The notes: generated by a model not told the origin, from the sequence alone. 64,000 nt of DNA from Apium graveolens (GCF_009905375.1 NC_133656.1:237482396-237546395); one strand, 5' to 3'. Shown: positions 11,842-25,733, counted from the first letter of the stretch. Numbers and translations are program-made.

Positions 11842-14413
11842 GTAAAGTTTTCTGGATATTCGTAAAAAGGATGCAAACTGTAGCGAGACCCGAAGTTAAG
11901 GGGTGCAAAGTGCATGTACCTATACTACAGGTTGCGAAGTGCAATAAGGCAAAATCAAGGGAATGTAAAATGCAAATTGCTCTTAGATTATCTTGTAATA
12001 GTGTACTCATGTTTGTTGAACTCGTGAGAAAAGAAGAAATAGTGAAAGATGAATCTTATTTGTTGTTTTTTTGCTTTTTAATGTGAGATCGGCCTTGATT
12101 ACTGAGAAATCCAATACTCCACGCACCTTGACATTTCTTCCAATGGTCAGTATGTATATATTTTCATTCATGTATATATTGTGATGTCGTTGAAGTTATA
12201 ATGGTTGTATTAATTGTTAAATATCTAACTCGATGTTAACGTTTAAATTGATATTGCAATTGTAATTTGACAGCGGGAAGTGAAATTGAGCAAAAGATGA
12301 GTTTCAAACTTGGTGTGTGTATACAAAATATGCGCATATATGTTTAATAATATGTTGAACTCGCCGAAAAATTGAAATTAAGGGGGATTGGTGAACCCAA
12401 AAATGTTAAATATTATTAAATTAAGGTTTATCTTATATATTTTAAAATTATTTAATTTGAAGTTTACGCTTTTGGTTAGTAGGACCCTAAACCCCAAATT
12501 TAGGGTTTAGGTTTTGAGCTTCCTAAATTCTAGACCCTAAATTTGTATACCTTTTACTCATTTATTAATATTTGTAAAATTCAAAAGAAGAATATTGAAG
12601 ACTAAAAAATTTAAAAATGTTAAAGTTGAGTACAATCTTAAATTTTAAATATATAAAATAAAAAATGAATGTTCAAAAACATAACATTAAATGGTGTTTT
12701 CAGCCCCAAATCAATATTGGATAGGGCATTGGGGCAAAGCCAATGTTGGTGTAAAAATGGGTTGCTATAATTTAGTACTAAAAATTAATTTTTATTTTAA
12801 AATAGCTTCATATCTTTAATGATTTGTTCGAAATTTTGTTTTAAACTTGAAGAGTTTCCAAGTACACATTCACTTTTAAAATACAAATTTTACCAACTTC
12901 CAAGTATCCCACACTTTTAATTACCTATTTTACCTATTTTCTCCATATTTTTCACTTTTTGATAATTTGGTAATTATAGCATCATTTACATTTTGTGCCA
13001 AATATAGCACAAATTATAATAATGTGCACTTTTATCACAAAATTTAGCACACAGTTGAAATGATATGTTTTGCTTTTTGTTTTATAATATATCTATAATA
13101 CAAGATATAACACATCATTGAACATACTCTCAACCATTAAATCAAAAATAATAAAAGCATTTTATGCGTAGAATAAAAAACAAAAAAGTTAAATGTTATG
13201 CGAAGTAGCGTTTCACTACACGAAACTCCGTTTTAAGTACTATTTTTTATTATTTACTTATGTTGTACTATTTGGGTATTTTGTGTAATGATAATTAATT
13301 TAAAATTCCTTGAATTATAAGTCATTTTTGTTTAAGGTTCTCGAACTAAAAAAAGCCAATTTTCACGTTCTTTGACTTTCTAGAAATTTGATGAGCGTCC
13401 CTTATCAGAACTTAACTAACGTCCGTTAGTTAATTAGGATTCTTTGACTTTTTGTTTGGGGGGTTTGATTCGTTGATGCAATGATGAAATTGAGGATACA
13501 TGAAGTATCATGAGGTCAAACCAAAAGGACCTATCTAGGTTTTGGTGGCAGAGGATGGCCGAAATGGTGGTCGAAAATCATGTCCTTTTTTCATTTGGCG
13601 GGTGACAGAACTATTATTCTAGCCATCTTGTGCAATCGAAATATACAAGGATCTCTTCGGTTTAACCTCCCAAAACTTTCTAACACCTTCATTTTCATCA
13701 ATCTTTTAATGAATTTAAAACGAAAGAATGTTAAAAATAACATCTTTTTGGTGCAAATGAGGCTGAAAATACCCATTTTGGCAGCGGATGACTGCAAATA
13801 CCGTTTGAGATACGCATTTATCATTTGGATATCATATTTTGTACAAAATACGCAATTGCCAAATGAGTATTCAATTTTTTTTTATTTTATATGATACGCA
13901 TTTGCCAATGCGTATCTCAATGGTAATATTTAAACTAAAAATGCGTATCTTTAGTAATTTTCTTACATACTCAATTCTCAAATGCGTATTATGCTTAACC
14001 AATTAAGAAATGTGCAACAAAAACGATATTTTCAGCCATATATTTTTAAAAATAGGCATTTTGAGCTATTTCACCCAAAAAATTAATATTTTTCACCATC
14101 ACCCATTTAAAACCCCAATTTCAACGAGTTGAACAATTCTAAGAAACTAACGATCATTAGGCAAATTAAACGAAATAATACATTTTTTTTTTAATTTTGA
14201 GGAATCACAATATTTTAAAAAATAGATCAGGAACCTTTACGATAAAATGATTAATTTTCCAATCCTCCAATATATCTCGTAATTATTATCACAAACCGAA
14301 TAAACATAATTTTTTTTCCCTCTAAAAAACACATAAAGTAATGGTGGTAGTCAACTCGCTTTAGATAAACCGTTTCACATTATATCCACGTTTAAGAACA
14401 CACGAACCAACTC

Positions 14414-14483
14414 ATCTCTCTCTCTCTCTCTCGTCGAGAAAGAGAGTAGCAGCGAGAGAGACACCTTCTCTCTCAAACCCTAG
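14414..14483 (+). promoter_or_regulatory. 5' leader elements of the CBS-PB1 gene: CT tract and telo-box
   Basis: A (CT)n tract at about 14415-14432 is followed by purine-rich GAGA sequence and then AAACCCTAG at 14475-14483, a telo-box. Pyrimidine patches and telo-boxes are common just around transcription starts of plant housekeeping genes. The ATG follows at 14530. Confidence 0.5.
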
Positions 14484-14529
14484 CATTTAAATATAAAATC
14501 ACTAATTTAAATATTTAGAATTAAAAAAA

Positions 14530-17500
14530 ATGAGTACACAAGGTCCTCTATCTTCTCGCCGCAGCAGTTTAGTACAAAAACGTAACCCTAAAAAACCGGC
14601 GACTCAATCGGAGAACGGCACTGCCGCCACCGCCACTAATGGAAGCTTCTCGAAGCCTCTTTCTCCTGTTCACTCCACGTCAGTTCGCTTTATCTTTATT
14701 CTATTCATTATTGCTTGTATTTGTATATACGTTTGTTTAATTTTGATTATTGTGTTTTAATTTGGTTTAATTGAATTAGTTATTAGTTTAATTAGTTGAT
14801 AGAGTTTTGATTGTTATGAATTGTTTTGGTGTTTTTGTGTTGGTAGTGAGAGGACGGTGAAGAAGCTGAGATTATCGAAGGCTCTTACGATTCCAGAGGG
14901 GACTACGGTTTATGATGCTTGTCGGAGGATGGCTGCTAGACGGATTGATGCTGCACTTTTGACTGATGCTAATGCTTTGCTTTCCGGAATTGTTACTGAC
15001 AAGGTCGGTCCGTTTTCACGAAGTTGAGGAATATGTTTTTGTTTCGGTATTTAATTACTTGAGGATAGATTTTGGACTTGGTTACTAGAGGAATTAATAT
15101 TTAGAAATGTGTACTAACTTGAATAAGCTTTTAGTTTCGTCTATTAAGTTGAGGAATCAGTTTTTAGTTTTGTTAACTAACTTGCGATATATATTTTTGA
15201 TTTCGTTACTAACTTGAGAATTAATCTAGTTCCATGTAGTAACGTGAGGAATTAGTTTTTAGTTTCGTTCACGAACTTGAGAAACAGAATTTTGGTTTTT
15301 TTTACTAAGTTGATGAATGCATTATTCGTTTCATCTACTAACTCGAGGAAAATGTATTGGTTTGTTTAGTTTAAGATGGTCTTTAGTTGTATTTTTGTGG
15401 AGGATTGCTTATATAACATTGAAGGGAGGAAATAAGTTACATTGTAGTAAAAATTCTCTGTTTTGTAAATTCTTTAACTCGACCTTTTGTTTTCTTCGCT
15501 ATATCAAAATCTGTCTTAAGTTTGTTGATCTTTATTTTTTGCTTGATGGCCGGTGTGACTAGTTAATTTAATTACTTTCCGGTCTTTGTAAAACTTAAAG
15601 CGGAAAATTATATGTTGCACGGTTTTTATACTCAGGTCGTTTAATAGCTAGAAATTTTAAACGGTGGAGTAAATAAATGTTTACAAAATGCATTTCGTTT
15701 CAAGAATTTGAAGATGAAAATGTAGAGTCATTGGATGGTTTTTTATTCTTTGTCTATAGGAACTGTTATTGCTTAAAAGTTAAGTTTATTTTCTTAATTG
15801 TATTCTAAAGGAGTGTCTCTGCATAGGATATCGCGACCAGAGTTATTGCAGAAGATTTGAGGCCAGACCAGACAGTAGTATCAAAAGTGATGACCAGGAA
15901 TCCCATATTTGTTAATTCAGATTCATTGGCGATCGAGGCACTTCAGAAAATGGTCCAAGGTTTCTATATTTATGTTATTGTTTTTATTTAATGAATTCAT
16001 ATAGTCATTATAATAACTTAGAATAGGCTTAAAGAAAAGTAAAACACGTGTCTATATGTATGGTTCATATTAGCTTGGTAATTTAGTATACAGTCTTCAA
16101 GATTTTTGTCAATTATCTTACTTGCTTTTGTTAATGACACTTTCATTTACAAGGGAATGACATTAGTTAAATGGAAGGGGTTGTGGTTAACAGTCAACAT
16201 TCAGATAATTCTGCCATGTTTAATGGGCCATGGATGTGAGTGATGACATCGATTTTTTTAATAGCAACATAAAGTGCAACAAAATTGTGTTTTGGCACCT
16301 GACAGAATTGTTCAAATAATTGATTTAAGGCCAACAATAGGGGAGTATTTAACTATGCAACTGCATAATGGGATGTACCTATGCCTCTAATTTTATTGAA
16401 GAGAATAGGAGGCCACTCGAACATTATTCAAATGCACAGTTTTCAGTTCTAATGGCTTTACTTGTACCTTTAGATCCCTAGAGGAACAAAGTTTATTTGA
16501 ATGTTAATCAGATCTTAACATTACCAATAATATGTTGATAAGATGAAATTACATGTATAGGTGAACTATTTTAGATTGGAGATGATATATATAATTGGAT
16601 TGAAGGCTCCATTTAAGCCAAATGTATTATATTGATCTAAGCTATATGTATTATATTGCTCTGAAGCAGTGCCCGCCAATTTAATTATGTAGTGTTTGTA
16701 GTTGTCATTAGCCTTCTGATTCGAGAGTCAAGACTAATCCTATTCCCCAAAACATGATAATATGGGAACAAGGAACTACAATAAAGGGCCCGTTTGGGGT
16801 TTCTTAAAAAATGTAAAATGTAACTTATGACTTAAAGTTGTAAAGTGTCATATAAGTGATATGAACATTGTAAATTATAAGTTATTTAGGTGTTTGGATA
16901 ATCTTAACTTATAAGTTGATAATGTGTTTGGTAAATTATAACTTATAAGGTAAGTATTTTTTTGAAATAAAATTAAAATATAAATACAAATTACATGAAT
17001 TAATAATTTTGATAAATGAATATAAAATGAAAAAGTGATTTTTTTTTTTAAAAATAATTACATCGGGAGAAAATTATTGAATTTCTATTAAAATGGAGAT
17101 TCCAGTTACTTAAACGGATTATTTAATTTGTACTACTAATATAGTTTCGCTTATTAATAAATGATATAGATAATTAAAATATTTTAAAAAAGTAAAATTC
17201 AAATATGATAAATATTTTAGTTATAAGTTGGTAGTGTGTTTAGTAAATCATAACTAATATGTTATAATTATCTATTAGAAAGTAGATGATTAAACATAAT
17301 AATTTTAATACACAAATAGAGAATTAAAAGGATGAAATTTGAAAATAGGAAAACTGAAATATAAATAACAAAGTAATATAAATTGAAGAAGTAAGGCAGA
17401 GAACAAGACAAACTGAAAATGAGAATGAAAAAGTAAAGAAACCCAACTTTCTCATTTTCCTCATATATGGTCCTATATGATCATTTTTTCTAGTCCGCCA

Positions 17501-20500
17501 AGCAGTCATGCTAGAATGGTAACGGGCTTTCATGAAAAACGGAGGTGGTGCCAAACAGGCACAAAGTATTGGAGAGGTGACGATCTCATGTGATACTAGC
17601 ACTTCTGCCTCGTCCATATAAAAATGGATTGTTAAAACTCCTTCCGGGGTTTGTGTTTTTTTTGTCTCCATTATGGCTTTAATAGTATAGTGTAAATTTG
17701 TTGGTTTAAACTCCTTGCGGGGTTTGTGTTTTTTTGTCTGCTATACATAATTACACATACATGACTACAATTAAAATTTTCCCGTGGGGCCGTAATGTTA
17801 TTTCTCTGATCCAATTGATTTGCATCATATTTGTTTAGTCATTCTAACTCGACTTTAAAGAAAGTATCATCTATATCCCATTTAGTTTTATTATCTCTTG
17901 GTGCATTTGTAGTAGGCCAGTTTTCATCAAACTACGTATTTGCTTTTTAACAGGAAGATTTAGGCATCTCCCTGTTGTTGAGAACGGTGAAGTAATTGCA
18001 TTGTTGGATATTACCAAATGCCTGTATGATGCCATATCTAGGATGGAGAAAGCTGCAGAGCAAGGAAGTGCTATTGCTGCAGCTGTTGAAGGAGTTGAAC
18101 GACAATGGGGAAGTGACTACTCTGGTAAGCTAATTATTATGTCCTTAAAACGTATGACACTAGTTTCGGTATTACTTATGTGGTGCTACAAGAGTCATTT
18201 GTCTTCTTTAACATGGCATTGACATGCTTACTTTCGAGCTGTGTTACCCGGACTCGGGTACGGTGTTGGACACGGGTGCGAATTCAAGTGTCAGACTTTT
18301 AGTTTCTGAAAAATAAGGATTCATAGATGTGGCTCTGAAATTGGACACAAGTGCGGGGATTCGGTATATAACCTTCACATAAGTGAAATCATACCTACAT
18401 TTCACATATTTTACATTTGTAGATTAGGGTCTTTTACCAATAAAAAACATGAACAGGTTTGTTTGTGTCAGATTTATACAGTAGTATATATGAAAAAGAT
18501 AACATGGAAATAGTAATTTATGGACACCCCTCTCTAGAAACAAGTTGTAATGAGGTCTTATAAATCATTTTTATACTAGATTACTTGAGTTTGAAGAGTC
18601 CGGTTCTCACATGAAGGATCCGACTCAAATCCCATACCACACCCATGTCATGTCTGGTATGAGGACAAAATTAAAGACTCTTGAGTAACGGAGCTTTCGA
18701 GTGAACAATGTGCTTGCTATTTTGCAAATTCATTTTACTTCAATTTCTTTTCTGCCCTAAATCTTAAGGCGTGTTCATTAAATTTATATGGTTTCATCCA
18801 ATGTTTCAGCTCCATCTGCTTTCATAGAAACCCTTAGAGAGCGGATGTTCAAGCCATCATTGTCAACAATCATTGCCGAAAATGCCAAGTATTCTTAAAC
18901 TTCTGAAAGTATGCATCTATTTCAACAACCTGGGTTCTCTTCTAATTATTGTTGCACATATTTTACTTTAGGGTTGCTGTAGTATCGCCATCAGATCCTG
19001 TTCACGTTGCTGCTAAAAATATGCAGGAGTTGCGGGTTAGTTCCGTCGTAGTTATGACGGGAAACAAGATTCAGGGAATACTGACGTATTGTTCTTTACT
19101 CACAGCTATCCTTTTCTTTTATTTTAGATTAATGCTTTTATGCAAGCATTTTTGGTGTGTTACATATTTGCTTCTTTTAGTTTTTAGATTGATGCTTTTT
19201 TTACTCATTTTTCTGCAGTTCGAAGGACATTCTTATGCGAGTTGTAGCTCAAAAGCTCTCTCCTGAGTTGACTCATGTTGAAAAGGTTCTGATAACCATC
19301 ACCATCTATTTCCACTTTCAGCAATACACTTTATTTTCCGTAGTAAGTAGTTACAGTATTCTTGTAAGCTAGTACAATATCAAGCGACTTAAAAAATATA
19401 AAATAATAAGTTACTGAAATTTAAATGAATAAAAAGCTACTAAAGTTGCCCTTTAGCCATATAACTGGATCTAGCTAGGATTACCCTGCCTGTTCATCCC
19501 GCGTTAGATATCTTGTGGATTAAGTTTACGTGTTGCAAATTTACTACACTATCATTATGTATTCCAGGCTCAGGAGCTTGATAACTTTTGAATTTCTGTA
19601 TGGATCTTGGGAGAACTTTATTGCAAGTTGTATGATTGACTTAAATTCGCGCTCTCATGAGGAGTGTACATTGCACTACTGAATGCCTTTTCATAGCCAA
19701 CCCTTCATTTCTTATATATGTATTCTCTAGGATTGAGTAAAATGTTCTTGCTTCATGTTCGGGGGATCTATCATTTCTACGCTAGTATCTCCATTTTAAT
19801 TCCAGAAGGAAGAAATCAATTGTTAGGATCTCTTGTCTATGTGCTGCAGCCTGAAATTAGAAGTTGGGATATCTATAGTCTATGTCACTGCTTCCTTGTA
19901 GATAAAGCCTTCTGGCTTCTGCTATTACCCGACGCGTCTTTCTCAAAATATCAGATCAAATGATAAATTCCACAAAATGCATCAAGAGTTAATTTTTTAT
20001 TGTGAAATACTTGCTGGAAGGAGGGCGGACTTGATCAACTTGACCTGTTGTCAACTACCATGTTTGTAATGAAGTAATTCACGTGTCTCAAAAACTTTTT
20101 GGTCTATCTATAAAGGGAAAATCTGGTTAACCCATTCTGTCATGTTTGGATATCAAGTTACCCACATGCCTGTAAAGCGTTTTGGTCTATACATGTTTGT
20201 CATTGTTATATCATACTGAAAAAAAGATCCATAAATTTCAAGCGACTTACCGCAGAATGACTCATTTTCAATATTTGTTTCCGCAGGTAATGACTCCAAA
20301 CCCCGAATATGCTACAACTGACACTTCAATACTTGAGGCATTGCACACAATGCATGATGGAAAATTCTTGCATCTCCCTGTTGTAGACAGAGGTTAGATT
20401 TTGTTTATAAATTCGTATCAACTGCTTGTTGTGAAACCCTTGATAACATTAATATGGCAGATGGAAGCATTGTGGCGTGTTTGGATGTTCTGCAGATAAC

Positions 20501-23209
20501 CCATGCTGCAATTTCCATGGTAGAACTTTTATTTTCATCATGCACGTTGCATTCTTGTAGCAGAGCATCTTGTTGATAGGATTGTTTTGAATAAGAATAT
20601 GTTAATATGAGATAGGCCCTCAAATCCACTTAAAAATTATCATTTTCTTTAAACTTCTAGCTGATTAACTAATTCGAAATTCAAATTTATTTTAATCTGT
20701 TGCATTCTGTCCTATGAAAATATATTATTAACGGTACCTGCAAGGACCAATAACCAAGGATAATATGAGATACTCCATTGGACCAGAGCATGTTATTTAT
20801 GCCTCATAATCTGTCTACAATTTTTTTTAGGTTGAAAATAGCTCTGGTGCTGTAAATGATACAACAAACACAGTGATGCAGAAGTTTTGGGATTCAGCAC
20901 TTAATCTAGACCCACCAGATGATTATGATACCCAGAGGTATATAATTTTTTTCATAATTATGTGCATAATGGAGTTTCTAAGTTAGCAACTAAGATTTGA
21001 TGTTTCCATCGATAGTGAAATGTCTATGTCTGTGTTGAACGCATCAGATGCAGCAGAACTTGGGAAGTCAACATATCCATCTCTTGGTCTTGGTAATTCG
21101 TTTTCATTCAAATTTGAGGATCGTAAGGGACGTGTACATCGATTTAATCTTGGTGAGTCGTATTATCATTTTTCTGAAGAGGGTATTATCAGTATTCATA
21201 AGTTCTGCTTCGATTTTTCTTTTTAACTTTAATTTTATTAGCAAGTACCATTTGTGGTTCTCAGACCCCAATAAAATAAGTTACTAGTACTTAATACCAT
21301 TTGGAGTTCTTTGACCCTAAATGTTCTCCTTCATTATCTTCACGTAATTTTTTTCACTTGGTATAGCCTGCTTTTACTTACTATTGCCAGAGAATAGTGC
21401 ATAGAATAACAATCACTGGTTCAGTTATAAATTTTGGTGTATGCAATCTACAGATTGACTATGCCCTGTTGCATGTTGGCAACAGATTTTTGGTCATATG
21501 AGAAGTTACTCTATTAATAAATCAATTTGATTTTATTCTATTGTTCAATATTTTTTCCAAAAACAATTAATTGAACGGAGTGTTTAGGATATCATATTTT
21601 TGCTCACTCGCCTTCTTAGCTTTTTGGATTTGGCATATAGTTTCTGTAGACTTCCAGAATCATCCTCCCAGCCTTTCTTAGTTCTTACTACTACCTTCGG
21701 CTTCGTCTAATTATGAATCAGCGTGTCTGCAATTTTTGAAGGCCCACATTGTTGTCTTATGTTTATCTTTCTTTCTAAAATGCTCTGCTAATTAAGACCT
21801 TAAGACCCGCATCTTACATAGTTTTTCTCTTATAATATCCCAACACAATTACTCTCACATTTCTCTTATTATATCCCAACACAATTACTCTCACACACAT
21901 ATAAAGGTGGGAGAATACACTAACAAGAGTTTTACTTTTTGTTTCCCTGACCGCGCTGAATGCCTAGGTTTGCATATAGCTCATGCTGGACTTGTTTATT
22001 TTAAACAAAATACTATGTTGGAAATTTGATTTTGGATTCACCAAACATGTTGTATAAGTGTCCTCGTACAGGCATATTATAAAAATAATGTCTTTATTAA
22101 TATCTTTGTTTGTCACCTAGTAGATTGGAGCAACTGCCGCACACACACGTGTGTGTGTGTGTGCGTGTGTGTGAATTATATTTTTTTCTATTAGTTTCCT
22201 CTCTCTTTCTCAATATATACCTAATTTAACTGTTAAATTCATTTTCAATTTTTTTCAGGTGCAGAAAGTTTAGATGAGCTTGTTTCATCTGTTATGCGGA
22301 GGATGGGTGGTGCTTCTGATGACAAAGACTACCCTCAGCTTCTGGTAAGTAAGATGTCACTGGCCATGGTGTATTTCTGGGCCAATCAAAAGTTCTTGAT
22401 CTTATTCTAAATATATTAGTTTATTGCAGTATGAAGATGATGAGGGTGATCGGGTCCTGCTTACTGCAGATGGCGATCTTATCAGTGCTGTCGGCCATGC
22501 CAGATCATTGGGACTAAAGGTGTCAGCATCTCCTTAAACTATAGCCTGTCTTTTATATGTCAAACTTCCTGAGCACTTGTTAAGGGTAGGGTAGAGCGCG
22601 GGCCGGTTCGGCTCGGTTTTTTGATACACAGTTTAAAGTTCTTCATGCCATTAAACTTGATTTTTGATTGCGCAATGTCACTGATACTTGGAAAGTAGCG
22701 GTTATCACTGCATAGGGTCCAATATTCTTGCACGGACTTTGTTAAGGAACTGGAAGACGGTGTTTTAGTGAGTAACTTGGGTTAAGCTGATTATTATAAC
22801 TTTTTTATCTTCCGCCTTTTATTGTTTATTCTCTCTTGACTATATATTTAAGATACGAATAAAAGTCTGAACAATGGAATTGGAGACGACTTTTGATCAT
22901 TTGTTGAGTAGACACATATTTCTGTAAAGAAGCGTAGCAAGGTCAATGAATTATTACGACTGCAGTTCTGTAGTTTGTTTGCCAAGGTGTACGCTGTACT
23001 AATTGTATTATCCATTGCAGGTACTACGGTTGCATCTAGATTACTCTGAGTCAAAGCAACAGAAAGTTGAACTACAGACGAGCACAACCACCGCCCAGAG
23101 CACAGTAGAAAGACGACGATGGGGATTTGTCGAATCAGGGGCGGTTGCTGCTGCAGTGGTTTTGACGGGAATGGGGGTGTTGGTCTACTTAAAACGCTCT
23201 AACCAGTAA
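14530..23209 (+). CDS. CBSCBSPB: CBS-CBS-PB1 domain protein with C-terminal membrane anchor, complete
   Basis: Exons: 14530-14678, 14847-15003, 15827-15959, 17954-18124, 18810-18888, 18972-19085, 19219-19285, 20287-20392, 20461-20519, 20831-20937, 21016-21152, 22259-22344, 22430-22519, 23021-23209. They give 1644 nt (547 aa) with all junctions in frame. Layout: Ser/Lys-rich N-terminus (1-55); four CBS motifs at roughly 60-115, 125-180, 228-285 and 292-345 (FRHLPVVENGEVIALLDI and FLHLPVVDR mark the second and fourth); a PB1 domain at about 410-492 with FSFKFEDRKGRVHRF and the acidic YEDDEGDRVLLTADGDL loop; and a hydrophobic segment at about 525-543 before a short basic end. CBS pairs usually bind adenosyl ligands, and PB1 domains pair with other PB1 domains. 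The exact partner in plants is not clear from sequence. Intron 3 is nearly 2 kb and carries MITEs. Confidence 0.95.
16793..17270 (+). repeat. MITE-like repeat, 'AACTTATAAGT' family, copy 3 (intronic)
   Basis: It lies in intron 3 of the CBS-PB1 gene. It begins GCCCGTTTGGGG and contains repeated AACTTATAAG/TTATAACTTATAAG motifs and GTGTTTGG, like the copies near 2070-2455 and 43527-43931. The right boundary is approximate. Confidence 0.5.
17635..17742 (+). repeat. 73-bp-spaced direct duplication in intron 3
   Basis: AACTCCTTCCGGGGTTTGTG followed by a T-run and GTCTCC at about 17637 recurs as AACTCCTTGCGGGGTTTGTG with GTCTGC at about 17710. This is a local duplication of about 73 bp within the CBS-PB1 intron. 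Confidence 0.6.
18235..18720 (+). repeat. Dispersed repeat with 'ACTCGGGT/GACACGGGT' motifs, intronic copy
   Basis: It starts GTGTTACCCGGACTCGGGTA and GACACGGGTGCGAATTCAAG in intron 4 of the CBS-PB1 gene. Very similar motifs in opposite orientation occur at about 33370-33560. The ends are not resolved. Confidence 0.45.
22141..22173. repeat. (AC)n/(GT)n microsatellite
   Basis: A run of AC changes to GT at 22149 with one C interruption, so it is self-complementary and could form a hairpin. It lies in the intron before the exon that continues the PB1 domain. Confidence 0.9.
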
Positions 23210-24067
23210 AAAAGTAGATATATACCACTAGTGGTAAATGCCAATTTGGATTCCAAAGCATCCGACAATGAATCTGTCTACTTAATGTTTTGTTGCAGGC
23301 AGAGGTGGCGTCGTCTTTTGTACTAAATGAAACTAATGGGAGAAAAAGGCCAAGTGCAATGAGGAAAGGATACAGTATACAAGGTGAATTTGGGGGGAAG
23401 GTTATACGATAAACAATACGGGGAGTCTATCATTTTTGTTTTTCCAATGCCGCCTGTAAATGGTGTTAGATCTGGAGAACTTAGTCCAGTTAATATCTAA
23501 TATTTAACATTTATATTTTGGTGCATCACCTCATTGGCCACAATTTCATTTCTCACAGTAGAGATATTTAGTTAGACAATCCGGTATACACTAGGGTTGC
23601 ATTTTGTAACTGTTCGAAATAACACGACCTCAATGTACAATTGATCTATATACCTATACATAATATGCATGAGCAAGGTGTATTTTGTAGTTTGATATTT
23701 TTACATTGTACATCTGAATACAAACATATGTTGTAAACATCTAGCAATTTTGTAATTCCTCTGGTCAATTTGTCTATTTCATAGACACACATTAAAGAGC
23801 GTTTCAAATGACTTCTCAAGTAGAATAAATCAAAGGATCAGAATCACATTCCAAAATTAGTTAAAAATTCTCTTATTTTCTTGCATTGTTGCATCATTTG
23901 CCTTTCATTCCCTATTTCTCCTTTTTTCGAGTCTGGGAAGAAGAGGAAGATCGAAGGGGATACGAGGGAATCCTGGTTAGGCCGGAGACGAACAAGAAAA
24001 GAAGACATTATTTCCTAGCTAGCAAAACAAGAAGAACATACATAAATTACAGATTATCATTTTATTC
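23210..24067. other. Intergenic: 3' flank of CBS-PB1 gene and promoter of the NOI gene
   Basis: The first part is probably the CBS-PB1 3' UTR. No further gene is visible. A purine-rich leader (GAAGAAGAGGAAGATCGAAG) occurs about 130 bp before the NOI start codon. Confidence 0.5.
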
Positions 24068-24352
24068 ATGGCGAATAGAGGAGTAGCATTACCAAAATTC
24101 GGAGAATGGGACTTGAAGAATCCCGGGCAAGCGGAGTTTTCTGTTATATTTGAGAAGGCGAGGAACGCTAAAAAGGAAGGGAATCGCCATAAGTTCAACC
24201 CGGACTCTCCCGTGTTCAAGAAAGAACCTGAACCGACCCCGTTCATGAACCAGAAGCAGAATCAACGACATAATTCCAAGCGTCGTCACAGATCTTGTTT
24301 CCGAAGCTGGTTTTGTTGCTGTTGTGAGTCTACACGCCATGCTGAATCTTAA
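24068..24352 (+). CDS. NOI/RIN4-family small protein
   Basis: A single uninterrupted 94-aa frame opens at a clear ATG. Residues about 6-40 form a NOI (RIN4/NOI, AvrRpt2-cleavage-site) domain: ALPKFGEWDLKNPGQAEFSV followed by IFEKARNAKKEG. LPKFGEW fits the PxFGxW core recognised by the protease in RIN4. The middle is polar (KFNPDSPVFKKEPEPTP) and the end is basic then Cys-rich (SCFRSWFCCCCES), a likely S-acylation site that would hold the protein at the plasma membrane, as known for RIN4 relatives. Most NOI genes I know have an intron in or near the NOI motif; here none is needed. The role in immunity or exocytosis is inferred from the family only. Confidence 0.85.
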   Translation: MANRGVALPKFGEWDLKNPGQAEFSVIFEKARNAKKEGNRHKFNPDSPVFKKEPEPTPFMNQKQNQRHNSKRRHRSCFRSWFCCCCESTRHAES

Positions 24353-25733
24353 TCAGCAAACACACGGTTAAATGTTAACAAGCTTATTATGTTCATTTGT
24401 AATTCTTGATCAACATTTAACTAATGAGGCTTCATTTATGTATTCTTATTCTTGCACATTATTATTGGAGTTATATGAGGAAACTGATGATATATGTTGA
24501 GGATCGCTTCATCATCTGTTTGAATTATGTTTTATTTTTCTGTTTTCAATCATCATATCTAAGTTCTGGAGTAAACTCATTATGCAAATATAATTTTGAT
24601 AGGTTAGATAAACTTTGGATTAGAATAAATGTGCTCTGACAGGTGGAATAACATATCCCCATCAATCCACAAGAACAGATTATCTGCAAAAATTCTCGAA
24701 AAAAAAAACTGCAAACAAATGATAAAGACTGATCAAGACAAATGGTGACTTGAGATCTCATATTCTACAGTTATATAATGGAACCATTAAACTCAACTGC
24801 AGATACACCTCTCCTCTTAATGGTAAGAGGCCGAGGATTTAAACGACACGGTTGCTGTATTCACATTTCTGTAACTACCCTTCAATAGAAAAAAAGAGAC
24901 TCGCGTTCTTGGAAAACATTACCCTCTTAACGGTCATAGCCATTGCATAATCCGCCAGAAACCAGAAAACGTCAAATAAGTAGGCGAGTTCTGCGTTGTT
25001 AGCCATGACTACCTTCCCATTCCTTGGGACATATTAGATCTCCAAGGAATTAAGTTTACCCCAAGGCCTCTCAAGCCTTCGATAAATGGGACCAATGGCA
25101 TGCCAAAACAGAAATTTAAACATAATGCAAGTCAACCTAGAACTTCCAAGTAAGAAAATCCACTTAACTTTTGGGAACTAGAAAGAATCCACCTTTTCTT
25201 GGTTCAGCAGTGAAGAAACAAAATCCATCTTTTTATTTTTGGCTTTTGTTTCTCTGCTGGATTTGTACATTCAAAGAACATGGACAAAATATGATGGTTT
25301 TTTATTATCATTTCTCTAGCATATGTACTGTATCGTCCATTTCCGAATAAAAATATTGCAAATTACATGTATAATAAAAGGAAAACAGTATAACAGCTGC
25401 CTTCTTTGAAAGCTGCAGTCTGTTTGCCGACAAGTATCATTTCTGAAAGTTAAAAAGAAATCCGATAAATCATTTCAGAAAGGAACAAAAAGGGAAGCAA
25501 AAAAAATATTACCCTAATGACAGAATCCAAAGTTGGAGAAAGTGTACAACCATATTCTCTTTCCGCTATTAGTATCCCTCTTGTATTATCAAAACACTAT
25601 GCATTAAACTAACTACACATTTCATTACAAATGCAAGCATACATTATTCCAAAAAATATTTTATCTTTGCAGATATAAACCTTTATTACCATATGAAAAG
25701 CTGCTCTATAAAACTCAAGACCAGACAAAAAGC
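24353..25733. other. Intergenic between convergent NOI and MTV1-like genes
   Basis: This is the shared 3' region of two convergent genes. I see no gene, no clear element ends and only short fortuitous frames. The last few hundred bases are probably the 3' UTR of the minus-strand gene. Confidence 0.5.

Larger units (their letters stand above)
8922..14413. other. Long intergenic region, repeat-rich
   Basis: No intact gene is visible over about 5.5 kb. Apart from the repeats listed separately there are a 24-bp tandem duplication near 9405-9455 (ATGCGTATTTATTAAAAACC twice), further ATGCGTAT-rich sequence at about 13790-13990, a palindrome with telomere-like CCCTAAACCCC/TTTAGGGTTTAGG at about 12480-12515, and generally AT-rich DNA. 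Short ORFs in 9083-9636 and 13580-13894 look fortuitous. Confidence 0.6.

Noticed and set aside
12480..12515. Interstitial telomere repeat
   Set aside because: Only about one CCCTAAA and one TTTAGGG unit facing each other; it is a short palindrome, not an array.
17324..17671. 115-codon minus-strand frame in the CBS-PB1 intron
   Set aside because: It lies wholly in intron 3 next to a MITE and a local duplication, with no recognisable motif and poor codon pattern.
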